A DNA stretch of 64,000 bases, taken from assembly GCA_021234155.1 (NCBI GenBank), contig JAJEKV010000109.1, positions 650,252 to 714,251 of the forward strand. The letters are read 5' to 3'. This DNA is from Isoetes taiwanensis (Eukaryota; Streptophyta; Lycopodiopsida; Isoetales; Isoetaceae). A program made the position numbers and the translations under genes. Each line of letters begins with the position of its first letter. Position 1 is the stretch's first letter. Below the pieces are notes generated by a model. That model saw only the letters and a list, made by a program, of their open reading frames with translations, made no database searches and had not been told where the DNA came from. This document shows, one piece after another, positions 1 through 11,579 of the stretch.

Positions 1-354
1 TATCATTTCCTAAACCATTACTTCGGATCTGTATGTCCTCAGGTATTGTAACACTTTCTTCATTGTTTCTTAGAGCTGAATGTACTCCTTGAGCAAGGGT
101 TCTGTAAACCCAAACAGTCTCTGGAGATAACCCATTTTGAGTCTTGCCAAAATTGGGCCCTCCCCTTAGAACAGCTTCGTGATGTACATCCCTAGAATCT
201 AAGGGGGTGGTGTCTTCCCTTACTGCAACCTCATCTCGCATACACCGTGATGGAGGTTCAGTTCCCATTTTCTGCGCTTGGATTTCCTCAACGTTCACAG
301 CTAAGACTACTTGTCAAATATACAATAATGAGATGTTCTCTGCAGAATAGGAAT

Positions 355-432
355 AAGGTTTCATATAAATACACCTGGGACATTAGTGTAACTAAGGTTT
401 CATATAAATACACCTGGGACATTAGTGTAACT
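355..432. repeat. 39-bp perfect tandem duplication
   Basis: Two adjacent identical 39-bp units (355-393 and 394-432), each starting AAGGTTTCATATAAATACAC. Because 39 is divisible by three, short reading frames stay open across both units on either strand, so those frames are not evidence of a gene. Confidence 0.9.
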
Positions 433-1424
433 GCTCTCGCATTAAAGGTAAACCCTAACTTCAAAGAGAGGTGATGGAAAACAAGGTGCCACATACCTAT
501 GCATTATCAGAAGATGGCCCTCAACCTCAACGATCTGATATCCTCTATGTTCTCATGAACTACAGCTGCATCAAAGACACCTGAGAAAAAATATTGACAT
601 CAAGTTAAGGGAGGGCTCGGAATATGGCCTGTTCCACAGCAAATACGTTCGCTAAAAATACAGTGTCTTGCATCTAGGGTAAAAATGAAGCAGTTGTTGC
701 GATGAACTATGCAAACAAATCAAGAACCGGCAACAAATACGACAAGAAACAAACATCTTAATAACGGAAGAAAAAACAAAGCTACTTTCGATCTACAGCA
801 CTAAAAATGATGCTTTAAAAAAAACATGGTTTTGAACAATACCCAGGTTAGAAAAAGCCCCGGAAAGGCAGGGAACATGTAAGAAGTACCACTTAGCATG
901 GTGGGCATCTTCGGATCCGTCAAAAGGACAAGAACCCAGATGATCAATCGAGGGGGTAAGATCCTCAACAAATAAAACGGGCCAGGTAGGGATTCAAAAG
1001 ATGTCGAGGCAGGGGGGCGATTTTTTGCTTAAGCAAAGAGGGCAAAGATGAGGATTAAGTGGCGGCCAAGCATAATTAAACAAAAGAAAACGGGACAGAA
1101 ACAAGACAAAGGGTGCACGAGCCTGTTCCTCACTAATGGGGACAGCCAAATCCAAAATAATATGCAAATTTTGAAGTTCTGGTCAACATGATAGTTGCCA
1201 TTCTTTCTTCGGCTTATAATACTGATATTCTTACATTCTTTAGCATCCTAATTGATCCCCCATATATGCAATAAATTATTTTAATGCTTAAACCACTTTT
1301 TATTGTTTCGTCTCTCATATAGTATACACATATAGATCCTCTACTTCTAGGGTTGATTCATATAGATTCATCTAAGCAGCCACTACATGTGCTCTTGCAA
1401 ACGCCTGCAATGGTACTTTCATCT
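433..1424. other. Intergenic, nothing recognised
   Basis: AT-rich sequence with frequent stops in all frames. I see no domain, terminal repeat or RNA gene in it. Confidence 0.5.
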
Positions 1425-1565
1425 CAATCTCATGGAGGTTTTTGACGAACAGGCCCATTTATGCCTGCCTCCAAAACATTGGTGTCATACTCTTGTACAT
1501 ATTCCTCAATAAGCTTATTACTATCAAGGTTTTCCTCTGGAAAACCTTTCAGAGCAGGGGGGGTT
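1425..1565 (+). mobile_element. LINE-E 3'-UTR fragment
   Basis: The stretch CTTATTACTATCAAGG followed by a GGTTTTCC...GGAAAACC hairpin and a G-run matches the 3' end of the LINE family seen complete at 51-56 kb (corresponding hairpin near 56,225). The GATAAAA tail is missing because the match breaks off just before a Helitron-like terminus at 1582. It is a diverged remnant, and the match is by eye. Confidence 0.55.
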
Positions 1566-1581
1566 TAATTATATATAGTAA

Positions 1582-1612
1582 CTAGTAATGGTGCCCAGCG
1601 TTGCTGGGCAAA
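1582..1612 (-). mobile_element. Helitron-type 3' terminus
   Basis: Read on the minus strand, a perfect 7-bp stem (GCCCAGC / GCTGGGC, loop of 3 nt, 1593-1609) is followed 7 nt later by CTAG (1582-1585). The next base outward on this strand is T. Hairpin, short spacer, CTRR and insertion between A and T are the known hallmarks of Helitron 3' ends. The element body would extend to the right. I could not find its 5' TC end or any RepHel coding, so this is probably a non-autonomous copy. Confidence 0.55.
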
Positions 1613-1734
1613 TGTTGGGAACATTTGTGGATGGAAACCTATTCAGCTCAGACTCATTAACCAAGTCCATCATATCTAGGCTATAAGAGGTTTTTGTGCA
1701 TTTGATAACCTTCCCTTTGCTCTATCCTGCATAC

Positions 1735-1866
1735 CTTTTTTTTCTCATTTTCTTACATACTTTCTTTTTTCCCTTTTCTTATTTTCCCTGCACATTTACT
1801 TTTCTCCTTCTCTCTCTTTTTTTTTTTCTTTTCTTTTTTACCCTCTTCTCCCTCCTCTTTTCTTTT
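1735..1866 (+). repeat. Polypyrimidine (CT-rich) tract
   Basis: About 130 bp made almost entirely of T and C. The 63-residue open frame covering it (1696-1887) is low-complexity Phe/Leu/Ser and is not a protein gene. Confidence 0.8.
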
Positions 1867-3190
1867 ACGTATTGCTCAATCAAATAGACAGGCTATTATA
1901 GTAGTCTGAATTATCAACAAAATGGTAATAAACAATGTGCTTGTACCGTATACCATTCAAGGCTTTTATTGTTGCAAAGTCTAAAATATCTCATGTAGGA
2001 ATCTTGAGAATTTTAAGATGGTTAGTTTCAAGAAGGTTAACATCATGTCATCCTAGTGAATTCAAGTACCCTTGACTTTAAAACAAGTGTAAGAACGCGC
2101 CATATTCCTAGGGATTGCAATATCGTGATCCATAGGGAACTTTTGTAAAGAATGCAAACTTTTGACAAGGTACAAATTCATCATTCAAATTTCTGGAGAT
2201 AATTATCTTTAATAACCAGACTGCTCATGATGCATTCTTTTTGTGTAGCCTCGCCAACAGGAAAGCAGGAGCAACGGCAATTCCTGAAGCCATGGTACAC
2301 ATAGTTTGAGAACAGGACCAGAGCAAGAAGATGACACCCCAGCCTAATAAGGCCCCAAGGGAAATAAGCGAAAGAATTGAACGAGATATTAAAAACTGCT
2401 GGGCACAGAACAAGAGCGACGGACCCGAGACTTCTAGCAGTAACAAGGACGCAGGGGATGGCAAGGTGAGTACTTTGGAATCCTGATTCACGGGCTGGAG
2501 CGAGGGGTTGGCAAGGAGCAGTGGTCTGGGGCGGGGAAGAAAGAAGAACAAGGGCATGTTGCGGAGGGAGACCAGAGCACATGGGGTGGGGCCGGCCAGG
2601 TGAGGGGCGAGAGGGCCACCCTTTTTTTTCGCGAATGGTCACTTGTGAGACAAGCCCTAAAGGCAACCCCACAAGGAGGGCAACCCCCCAGCTTTATGGA
2701 GGGCCAAGGCCCAGATGGGCAAATGCAAGCAACCAACCAGTGGTCCTGCCATGTATTTTTTCAACCCCTATACCCCTTGCTCCAATTATAATGCCTCTTC
2801 TGCAAAGCTAGGGACCAAACCCTCCTTTTACCATTCTCATTTTCTCATCCTTTGGCTCTCGGTCCTCCTCACCGCCGGACTTGCACAAGCGATTATCAGC
2901 TCGTTTCCTCAACTGGGCGATTCTAGATCCTTCGAATTCTACTCCCTCGCGTTTTCTCACAACCCAGCCTTCCAGATCTTCGGCTATGGTGGACAATCAC
3001 CCTTCGGAATCATCTACAGCAGCAGATCAAAGGGGTTTCCGGGGCAGAAAGGAGTGGAATCATGAGTAATCCGCGAAATGGGTCTTTTGTAGGGGCTTAT
3101 GTCTGTTTCCTTGGCCTCACTTTTTAGGGGCATTGCTCCCTCTTGTGGCAGCTCTTCTTCTAGCCGGGCATTCATTCTGTTGTCACAGAA
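1867..3190. other. Upstream region of the Aux/IAA locus
   Basis: AT-rich to about 2.2 kb, then more GC-rich. Overlapping frames of 60-163 codons on both strands between 2181 and 3069 show no family resemblance and read as composition shadows. If the Aux/IAA locus was ever transcribed, its promoter and 5' UTR would be here, but I see no clear TATA box or auxin response element. Confidence 0.4.
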
Positions 3191-3194
3191 AACA

Positions 3195-5040
3195 CCATGA
3201 TTACTGAGACTACAGGGTGAGAGGGGTGAGCATCAGGGAGCTGTGAAGAGCTCTGAAGCCGGCCTTCGTGAAAGTAGAGAACACGACTACATTGGCTTAT
3301 CAAGTGAACCCCCGATCTGCGCGAGTTTCTGTTGAAGGAATGAGGCGAATCTGTCACTTGATCTACAGATTTCCGGAGGGCAGAACTTCGTTTTAGGACC
3401 TCCCAAGGCCTTTAAAGTCAAAACTTTGGTTGCAGATCTTCCCGAAAGAAACAAGTAAGATGCTCTGGACAGAGAGAGAATGCAAAGATGCCTGCTCTCA
3501 GGAGGCTGAGCAAAGGAGGAAAATCCACAGACACAGCAAGCAAGAAGCTCAAAAGGCGCTGGCATTCTCAGATTTCCAAGGTAGTGGAGCAACAGCCAGG
3601 CTCCTTTTGCAGGAACCAGAAATCTGGCTAAACCAACTTTATCACCGGATCTAAGCGTCCTTATTCGGTACCCACTTAGTCAATGTGGCCATGGATATGG
3701 GGCTGAATCTGGGCGCTCAGCAAGGGAAGAATCAGTGATGCCCTATGTTTCCTAGCTAGGTCTAAGCAGCTTCCGGCCTCTTGGAAGAATGGGGGCTCGA
3801 CCAATCCAAGCCATGGCCCTTTTCCTCCTGCAAGGCCAGCAAGCCTAACACTGAGGCAAATGTAGACGTCTCTGCCACTACGGCACTTCGTCTCACGCAG
3901 AGTTGTTCTAGGAAGCCTGCTCCTGCAGATGCTGAAATCCCTCACGCCAGGTATGTTCAAGCTCTAGAATCCATACAGTTTTCGTAGCTTCGGATGTTTC
4001 TGTTTCAATTCTTATATTTTTTCAATTCTTTTTAAGTGTTTGTCAGTTCTTAGGATTTCGTTTGCCTGATTATATCTTGTATTTGTTGATCCCACCAGTG
4101 CCCTGTTGTTGGATGGCCACCAGTACAGTCATTCAGAAAGAATACTCTAGTTACCCCAACTCAAACCAAGACCACGGAAAGAAAAGCAAGTCCAGACTCA
4201 AGCCAAGCTTCTCTTCCAGCATATGTTAAGGTTTACATGGATGGTGTGCCTGTTGGAAGGAAAGTAGATCTGAGAGTAAATACTAACAGCTACAAGAAGC
4301 TTTCCACAGCATTGGAGGATATGTTTTCGATCTTCATTTGCAGGTATGAATCTTATTTCCTTTCCTATTTCTCATTTATACGCCTGGCTCGAGCTGATTT
4401 TTCTTATCTGTGACTTAACTTGCAGCAGGCCAAAAATGGCTCCAGGGATCTCTTGATAAAACCTTCCTTGGAGGTGCTGGGGCTGAGTATGTACCCACTT
4501 ATGAAGATAAAAGATGGTGATCTAATGCTTGTAGGGGATGTTCAGCAGGGGTAGCTCAAATACCTTCTTCAACATTTTCATTTTGTTCATAAACAAATCA
4601 TTTGATAGATCTGGAAGCTGTGGAAAGTAGTTTGCTAATTACTCATGTTATTTCTGCAAAATGTTCATGGGGACTGTCAACTCAGAATAATGAAAAGGAT
4701 CGGAAGCAATTGGACTAAGTACGTACTAGCTGTGTTGAAACTTACTCGTCAAACAACATTGACGGGACAGCAATTGACAAAAGTTTTTCTGCTTTTTGCA
4801 GCTCAGTCCAAAGTAAAGAAGGGACAAAGCAAAACCGAAGTTCTCCCAAACTCTTCAAGAAGTGACACGCACCTCCTCTTCAAGCTCCCAGGAAGGAAGG
4901 GATGCACTCTAGTTTTTGTTCTGAAGCAGCCAGCTTCTGCAAAGATTATTCTCGTGAAACTAATTACTATGCCATCTTTCCATAAGGTCCACCCTGTTAT
5001 CAAATCTCCTTCTGATGGAGTGTATGGCTTTTGTATATAG
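3195..5040 (+). pseudogene. Aux/IAA auxin-response repressor, disrupted
   Basis: Aux/IAA proteins are nuclear repressors that bind ARF factors and are degraded through TIR1/AFB when auxin is present. All four domains are visible: an N-terminal DYIGLSSEPP (3284-3313); domain I ELRLGPP (3383-3404), readable only if the T4 run at 3391 is one base shorter; a basic KKLKRR cluster near 3540; domain II degron VVGWPPVQSFRKNT and domain III YVKVYMDGVPVGRKVDLR in one exon (4099-4343, flanked by AG and GT); domain IV GAEYVPTYEDK, LMLVGDV (4426-4550) and LRIMK..GSEAIGL (about 4659-4718). Introns follow 3950, 4343, probably 4550, and 4718. At least four +1 shifts lie in homopolymers (3391, 4432, 4509, 4693). 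The PW after GDV is lost, and the acceptor before 4659 lacks AG. The start codon is uncertain (ATG near 3198). It is either a pseudogene or a gene carrying homopolymer sequencing errors. Confidence 0.88.
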
Positions 5041-8000
5041 TTTCCACGAACAGATATGTAATTTTGGCATGTCTTGAAAGAAAAGTTTTACCAAGGAGAC
5101 AAAGGGTACTGGATTGCTTTTAACATTACATGGCTTTTGGGTGGCAAAATTGAGGCTTTGTACATCTTCAGCTTTTGATTGGATTGGATTGGGATGTAAA
5201 TTTTGCCTGCAAACTGTGTTTAGAGACAGAAACGTTGTAATAAACTGCCTCTGGTGAAGATGGATTTCCTTGTAGTCAGTTGCCGCTGGCTAAAGTCAAC
5301 ATGATTTTTCAATCTCTCTTTTACACTTTTGCGTTTCTAAAGATTGCATAAAATTCATCAATTCCTAAGGCTCATTGTGGTGGTTGTGCATGTCTTGTGG
5401 CGCTAATAGTTTTATATGTCCCTTGTTTCTTCTGTCATCTCTTTGTGCTGCAATAAAAGAAAAGGGCGTGGAAGCATGTGCATAATAATCTTACCAAGCA
5501 ATATGGAGGTCCCTACTCTTTCATTCAATTACAATCAATGGGCATTGCTAAATATTATCTTTATTATCACAATGGCCAGACACTGTAATTAACTAACTTG
5601 GAAGAATGGATATGCAACCAGAGCAATTGGAAAGCTACAAGGGAAAGGGAAACCCACGCTTTTGCACTGAGTATATCCCTTAAAATTTTCATTTTGCCAC
5701 ATTCAAAGTGTTTGTAAATCCATAATTGAAAGGCTTGGTGCTGCTGGCTTTCTTGTCCTCACAGATACGTTGTGGATGCTTATCTTTCCACGCGTCCTGG
5801 TTGGAGAAAAGTCTTGTCAGAAACCCGACCATGACTTAAATTGTTGGCTGGTGAGACTACAGAAGGGAACAACTGGGGCCTATTAGCAATATCCTATTGC
5901 AGATATGGGCAGATTACGGATAGATACATCATTGAAGAATGACTAATAGCAATTGATTCCATAACAAATGTTGGTTGCGAACCATTGCCTTCAGTTATAT
6001 ATAAAAATGCATGCAGTGGGGACAAAAGAATTTTTGGTTCCTTGTAAAAAGAGCCGCGTGTAATGTGAATCAATCCTCGAATTGACACGTAGCTTAACTT
6101 CACCACGCTCTACAAGATGCAAATAAGTGTTCGAGGTAGGAATGGAATGCTTGGCCCACCTCTGCTCATCAACGTGAAGATACTTACCCCACTAATATAC
6201 TAAGGCAAAGCGCATTTTACTTTAGAACAGTCATAAACGTTGAAAAAATTAAAGAAGATATCAAAATAGGGGTATAATAAGAGCAAATGTCAAAATAATG
6301 ATGATCATGAAGGCAGAAAGAAATGGAGCATGGTCTACGATGACCATGAATGATAGAGAACCAAGTGGTAATGAATACAGCAGAGGTATGGTATTACTAA
6401 CAAGTTCAGAAGGCCACAACACAAGGCATAATGTATATTGGCATGCTTCATATAATGATACCATCTGGCATCAAGCACTAAAATACAACCACAAGATTCA
6501 ATACACACAGTTGAGTTTGTGTGGATCTGGGAAATGTGCAAAGAAAGATTGTGCGGGAGGCAAATGCAATTAGGTACACACATGTACAAGATGCACAAAA
6601 CAAGGCACGCCTGATACCTACCATAAATCTCAGCTCTCATCTTTCCCAAAGAAAAGAGTCAGGTTCAAGGTAAGTTAGGGTAGATCAGGTCAGCTGAAGT
6701 CAGGTAAGGGTTAGGTTTAAGTTATGTTAGGATAGTGTACTTCTCCAAGGAAAAAAAAAAAAAAAACAGAAGCTGCAGAGTTCCTTCCTTCTTCTTCTTC
6801 AGCCCCTAAAAACAGAAATAATAATACATATATAGGTTTCACCTTGGAGTACATGAACAAACAGGTTGGGTTAAGCTGGGGTTGCTTCTGCGGCAAACAG
6901 AGGCATATAGAGAAGAAAAAACAGAGAAAAACTTCACCTTGATTGAGTAAAACGTAAAGGCAAAGGCTAAAAATCTAAAAAATATGGACAGGTACAGAGA
7001 AGTTGATTGAATGAAAGAAAGAAGGTTTAGGGTAAAGGGAAGGCCCACCGGAAAGGAGAATGCATCACCGTGATCCACAAAGTCCACGACATGGGCAGAA
7101 GCATATTTGACACACAGCTCATTTCTCCCGCCGACAAGAAGGACCCCAATGGGACCGGTTAGCGGCATCTCCGGCGCTACTCCTTTTCCTTTTCAAATTC
7201 CTCTGATCGTCAGGCCGCAGGCATAGCTGGGCCATAGCAGTCAGTCTCGTTACCGACCATAGCCAATACGGGGCTAGAAAGGTGGATTCTTACTTCCGTT
7301 TGCAGACCCTACTCCCAATGCCCTTGTCATTATGGCCTTGTGTATATGTCCCACCCTTTTTTCCTTTCTTTTTTTTTGGACCATTACTATACCTTATTTT
7401 ATTTTATCTTAGGGTTTCCTTTTTATTTCTTATCTTCTTTGTTGGTTTTTGTTTGGTTCCATGCCATCAGTTCCTACCCTTATTTTATGTCTTCATGTAA
7501 GAATGATTTTTGGCCACTCCCACTTTCAGTACCCTCGAGTCCCTCTCTCCACACATTTCGCTCATTCCTCACTCATAGTTCTCCCCTAACTGCTCTTAAT
7601 CATCACTTTCTCGTACCCTTGGCGTTGTATACCCAGCCCTGTCTGCGGGTGCGCGCCAAGTTCATCCCTAAAGTAAACTAAACCTGTCCGCCAAGCACTC
7701 CACAGTGGCTCTCTCAGTTCATTTCATTATAAAGGCAAGGTTTTTAAATGCCACAATAGAAATAATTTACAGAATGTATTATTATTAACTAAGTGTTTTG
7801 TTACGAACAACAAATCTGCTTTTTTTATATTATGGATAAATGTATGGTTATGGTGTCAAAATGGGTCTGCATATAAATAGTTAGAGTTTAAAGGGCCAAT
7901 AGATGTCATTTTTTATATCTATTCTTCTTGTCCATGAATAAAGAACTTTTATTCTTCATGTCAGATCATCGTTTAGATCCCTTCCTTTCAACAACATAAA

Positions 8001-8435
8001 TGCCTTTTCATTTCGCATGTAGTTTTATGTATAAATAGTTATATTTCAAATTCTGATATGGTACAGCCAACATTTATTTATATACTTGGAATTATTTTAT
8101 GCTATATCTTTGAAATTGTTTATATTTTGCGGGGAAATTTATTTATAGCGGCCTTGGTACAAATGCTATCGATTCGGAACCTACTTAACTTGTTGAATAA
8201 CATTGAAGTAGTGAACCTGTTGTTTCTCTGCCATGTTCCTTATGTTAAGTAATTTTTGACAAAGCATTTTGAGCTATATGTTTGAACAACTTTCCATATA
8301 CTACTCTTTGCGAGAATCATTGAACTTCACCGGTTCTCACGGATGTTTTTCCATCTCCTTGGATACGAGAAAGCAAGCAACATGTTATGGATATATGATG
8401 AGGTCATATTTGACCATTGGTCTAGGTATATATAT
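5041..8435. other. Intergenic, no gene supported
   Basis: Contains an A-run near 6750 and pyrimidine-rich stretches at 7360-7480. Open frames here are 60-113 codons long and look compositional. The one exception worth naming is the putative exon at 7040-7168, listed separately. Confidence 0.4.
7040..7168 (-). CDS. Possible first exon, function unknown
   Basis: The minus strand reads MPLTGPIGVLLVGGRNELCV, continuing with balanced protein-like composition to ...HGDAFSFPV. A GTGGGC that could be a splice donor follows. Downstream the frame becomes hydrophobic low-complexity sequence typical of translated AT-rich intron. I do not recognise the family and found no matching second exon, so it may be a chance frame. 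Confidence 0.2.
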
Positions 8436-8642
8436 ATGTAGCAAAATAACATGGGGTTCGAGGGGGATTTGATATGGATGTAAAAAATAACGTTGAAACC
8501 ATAGACTATATATCCAAAAACAATTGAATGGGTTGTTATAAAAAAAAAAACATAGATTCAAGGTAAAAATAAATCACATTAGCTCCTTTGGGTATATTGG
8601 TTAAAGTAGTCTTATTAGGACATTGGGTTATTTTGGTAGAGG
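8436..8642 (+). repeat. 205-bp dispersed repeat, copy 1
   Basis: Starts GCAAAATAACATGGGGTTCG and ends GGTAGAGGTTA. It repeats in the same orientation at 8875-9082, and its first ~110 bp recur at 36627-36740. A TAGCTCCTTTGGGTA stretch resembles a weak Pol III A-box and GAGGTTCGATATTCCC (8690) a B-box, so a decayed tRNA-derived origin is possible but unproven. Confidence 0.7.
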
Positions 8643-8874
8643 TTAGGAGCCAGTATTTCATATTCTAAAATCTTTAGGCAAAAGGTATAGAGGTTCGATA
8701 TTCCCTCAAAACCTTAAAATCGTATTTCATATTTCAAAATCTTAGGCTCAATCATAAATGACTATAAGCAAAGCGAGGAGGTGCTCCACAGGGCCCCAAC
8801 ATATGATGGAATTCATTAGGATCGGCCGAATCAACGACTACGATAGTCAGGGGGTGCACCTCGTTTAGGAATAT

Positions 8875-9082
8875 ATAGCAAAATAACGGGGGTTCGGGAA
8901 TTTGATATGGATGTAAAAATAACAATTCCGCGAACCACCATGGACTATATATCCCTAAAACGATTGAATGAGTTTTTATAAAAAACATAGATTCAAGGTA
9001 AAAAATAATCACATTAACTCACTTTGGGTATATTGGTTAAAGTAGTCCTATAAGGACATTGAGTTATTTTGGTAGAGGTTAA
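8875..9082 (+). repeat. 205-bp dispersed repeat, copy 2
   Basis: Direct repeat of 8436-8642, with GGATTTGATATGGATGTA-like, ACTATATATCC and GGGTATATTGGTTAAAGTAG blocks in the same order. The 232 bp between the copies is unrelated. The copies could be two insertions of one family or flanking repeats of a single small element. Confidence 0.75.
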
Positions 9083-9084
9083 AT

Positions 9085-9500
9085 GAGAGGACTAGACATG
9101 AGGACTTTTCATTTCGCGAGTCGAGAGAAGTGCCCTCACGGATTGCGAGGAAGGGGATTGAATTACGGGACTTTCTCATTTCATGAGTCGGGAAATGCCC
9201 TCACGGGTTGCAAAGAGGACTAAATATGAGGACTTTCTGGACTTGCAGGATTTGGAAAGTGCCCTGCAGGTTGTAAGGGACTAGACATGGGGACCTTACG
9301 GACTGGAGTGAAAAGTGGCCTACGGGTTTCAATAAAGATATAGACATGAAGACCTTCTCGACTCGGGGGCTAGAAGGTGCCCTCCGGGAATTCTGCGAGG
9401 ACCCGGACATGAGGACTTGAGAGTGAAAGTGGCCGATGGATTCTGAGATTGATGAGCGGACATGGGGATTTTTCTTCGGGATCGACCCAATGGGGTTGCA
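9085..9500 (+). repeat. ~60-bp degenerate tandem array, six units
   Basis: Units carry a GACATGAGGAC-like block, a GGACTTTCT block and a GCCCTCACGGGTTGC-like block. The last block starts near 9132, 9196, 9261, 9317, 9379 and 9431, a spacing of 52-65 bp. Similarity falls from left to right. It begins immediately after the second 205-bp repeat. Confidence 0.8.
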
Positions 9501-10229
9501 AAGGGACTTTAAGTTCTAAGTTTAGGAGATGGTGATGTCCGGTACGCATAGCTTGCACTACCCATTGATAGTGCAGCTTAAGCCCGTCTTGGGCTAGCTG
9601 ATGGGTGGAGTGTTCTTTGACAACACTTGCACTCCGGCTTTCCCATACAACTCCTTGATCCTTCTTCGTCGAAAATGCATGCTTGCTCTCAGATGTTGGC
9701 CATCACGTGAGCCTGCGTCATTACTCTTACATTTCCTCTTACGTGCTCCCGAATAATTCATTGGTTTTCTTGTTGAAAAGGAATCGTTGGCATCGGATGC
9801 GCCACAAGATGATGTACCATTAAGTTGGGGATCTCTCCGGCCATATGGGTTGGATTGAACTCTTTGTAATTAAACAAAGGCGAGCATTGCGGTGCATACC
9901 TTCATGTCAAGGTTGCACCAAGAAGGGAGACAAAGGGATGCACCAATATCCAAGGCCAAGCTCCCAAAACAAAGGCAAAAACCGAATTGTATTGAGCGTA
10001 TGTATGAATACAAGATATAAAAAGAGGCATTAAATAATAAGCGCTCCGTTATACCAACCACATAATTATCGTAACTAATTACAGTGTAGGTCTTTACGAT
10101 GAAATCTTTGATTGACACATGAAACCGATTTTGTAATTTGAGAGTCTTTGTCGATCTTGTCAAAGCATGTCTTATTGCAGATGGTGATCTGATATCGTAT
10201 ATCTCGACACCTCCTTGATGAGAGGTCAC

Positions 10230-11260
10230 CATCTCCATGCTCAACCTCCTCCTCCGGAGATGAGATCACGGAATCTATCAAGACCAATGGCTGGTGATAT
10301 GGCTCAAAAGGCTCACGAGCCCAAAGGCTTAGTCAAAGAGATCTCTAGCGGTATTGTCAGATGTAGGAACATGCTCAATGTCGAACACCGCTTATCAGCC
10401 GGGTCCCTTACAAAATGATAATGCTTGGGAACATGCTTGATTTTTGGATGTCGAACTTATTTGAGGACACCAATCAATGCCACCTTTGTATCATGAGCAT
10501 CCTTGCTGGTCCGAGTCGCGTTGCCCAATCGCGGCAGAAAGTCCTTGAAACTAATGATCTCACGGTTTGCACGTAGAATCGCAGCATACTCGATTGGATG
10601 AAGAGATACATGCCCTGTTTCTTGCTGATCAAGCAATGGCGGCGTAGCAAGCCCGAGAAAACAAATGCGGGATGTGGGAGTTGTCTATCACATCACTAAG
10701 TGAGGAATCACTATATGTCACAATGAAAAAGCATCCACTATTCTTTGGATATGTAAAGGCCATAATCAGCCGGTACCCTTTAAGTAGCGGAGAATGTGTT
10801 GGCCATTTCCCAATGCTTATGACACGGATCTGTGAAAATTGAAACTTAGAGCTATAGCAGCAAATGCAATGTCTCAGTGCAAACTATGCAGCATGAAACG
10901 CCAATCAATTGTTGAAATGGAACTTTTTGCCATAGAAAGGCGTTGACATCAGGATTGGACAATCTTTCTTAGTGAGGAAGAGTACAGGTCATAAGAACTT
11001 TAGATGGATTGCAATCGACCGGCTACCCAGCGGCTCAAGCATTTCTTCAATGCACTTCTTTTTGAGATATGAAGAATCCCTTGCAATTTACAAGCCAAAC
11101 AATAGCGAGCTTCACCCAAGTCTACCATTGGAAACTTAGCGGCAAGCCTTGTCTTAGATTGACAATGTGCTCATTATTTTGCCTATGAGCAAGGAATCAT
11201 CCACATACAAAGCAATGATAAGTAAGTCAGCCAGATTTTCAAAAATAGAAAAAGAACAAT
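10230..11260 (-). pseudogene. Ty1/Copia RT-RNase H remnant
   Basis: On the minus strand, the C-terminal half of a Copia polyprotein is readable across frameshifts. It shows IIALYVDDSLLIGKIM (the RT YVDD active-site motif, about 11,170-11,220), DLGEARYCLACKLQG, a HWEMANT / RYLKGTADYGLYI segment, and the RNase H end KHVPKHYHFVRD then SLTKPLG (about 10,300-10,450). Order and spacing fit Copia pol. Stops and indels are numerous, so it is dead. No integrase or gag was found to the right, and no LTRs were identified. Confidence 0.8.
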
Positions 11261-11370
11261 TTAGTAATGCAATTGAAACAAATTTTTCCTTAGAATTTTA
11301 AGCTTATCGATTGCACACGGCATTTGCATGGCGATGGGTAATACTCTTACGTCTGGGATAAGGCAGCGGT

Positions 11371-11575
11371 ATGGGTTTTTAGGTTTGGTCTATAAGGTCC
11401 TCTTCTTCAGCAAGAAGCGGCATAGTCTTGTTGTGCATCTTATCTCCTCGGTTCATGCGAACTTCATAAGGTTATGGGTTTTAGGTTTACCAGTCTCTCA
11501 GATCCTCTTCGTGGCAAACACGGCATAGTCTTGGGTGACGCATCTTTCTCCTCGAGTTCATGCAAATTGCATAAG
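11371..11575 (+). repeat. ~105-bp tandem duplication
   Basis: Two diverged units share TAGGTTT, CCTCTTC, GGCATAGTCTTG, CTCCTCG, TTCATGC and CATAAGGT blocks in the same order. They sit beside the N-terminal edge of the Copia remnant. No coding meaning is apparent. Confidence 0.65.
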
Positions 11576-11579
11576 GTAT

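Noticed and set aside
1696-1887. 63-residue hydrophobic peptide
   Set aside because: Translation of a polypyrimidine tract.
2181-3069. Overlapping frames on both strands upstream of Aux/IAA
   Set aside because: No conserved motif, mutually overlapping, and explained by locally higher GC content.
4645-5040. 131-codon frame as an independent gene
   Set aside because: Its start is the frameshifted Aux/IAA domain IV (DCQLRIMK) and the rest runs through an intron and the 3' region.
6261-6649. Cys/His-rich frames on both strands suggesting a small protein
   Set aside because: Both strands are open over the same bases, with no start context or family motif; likely chance.
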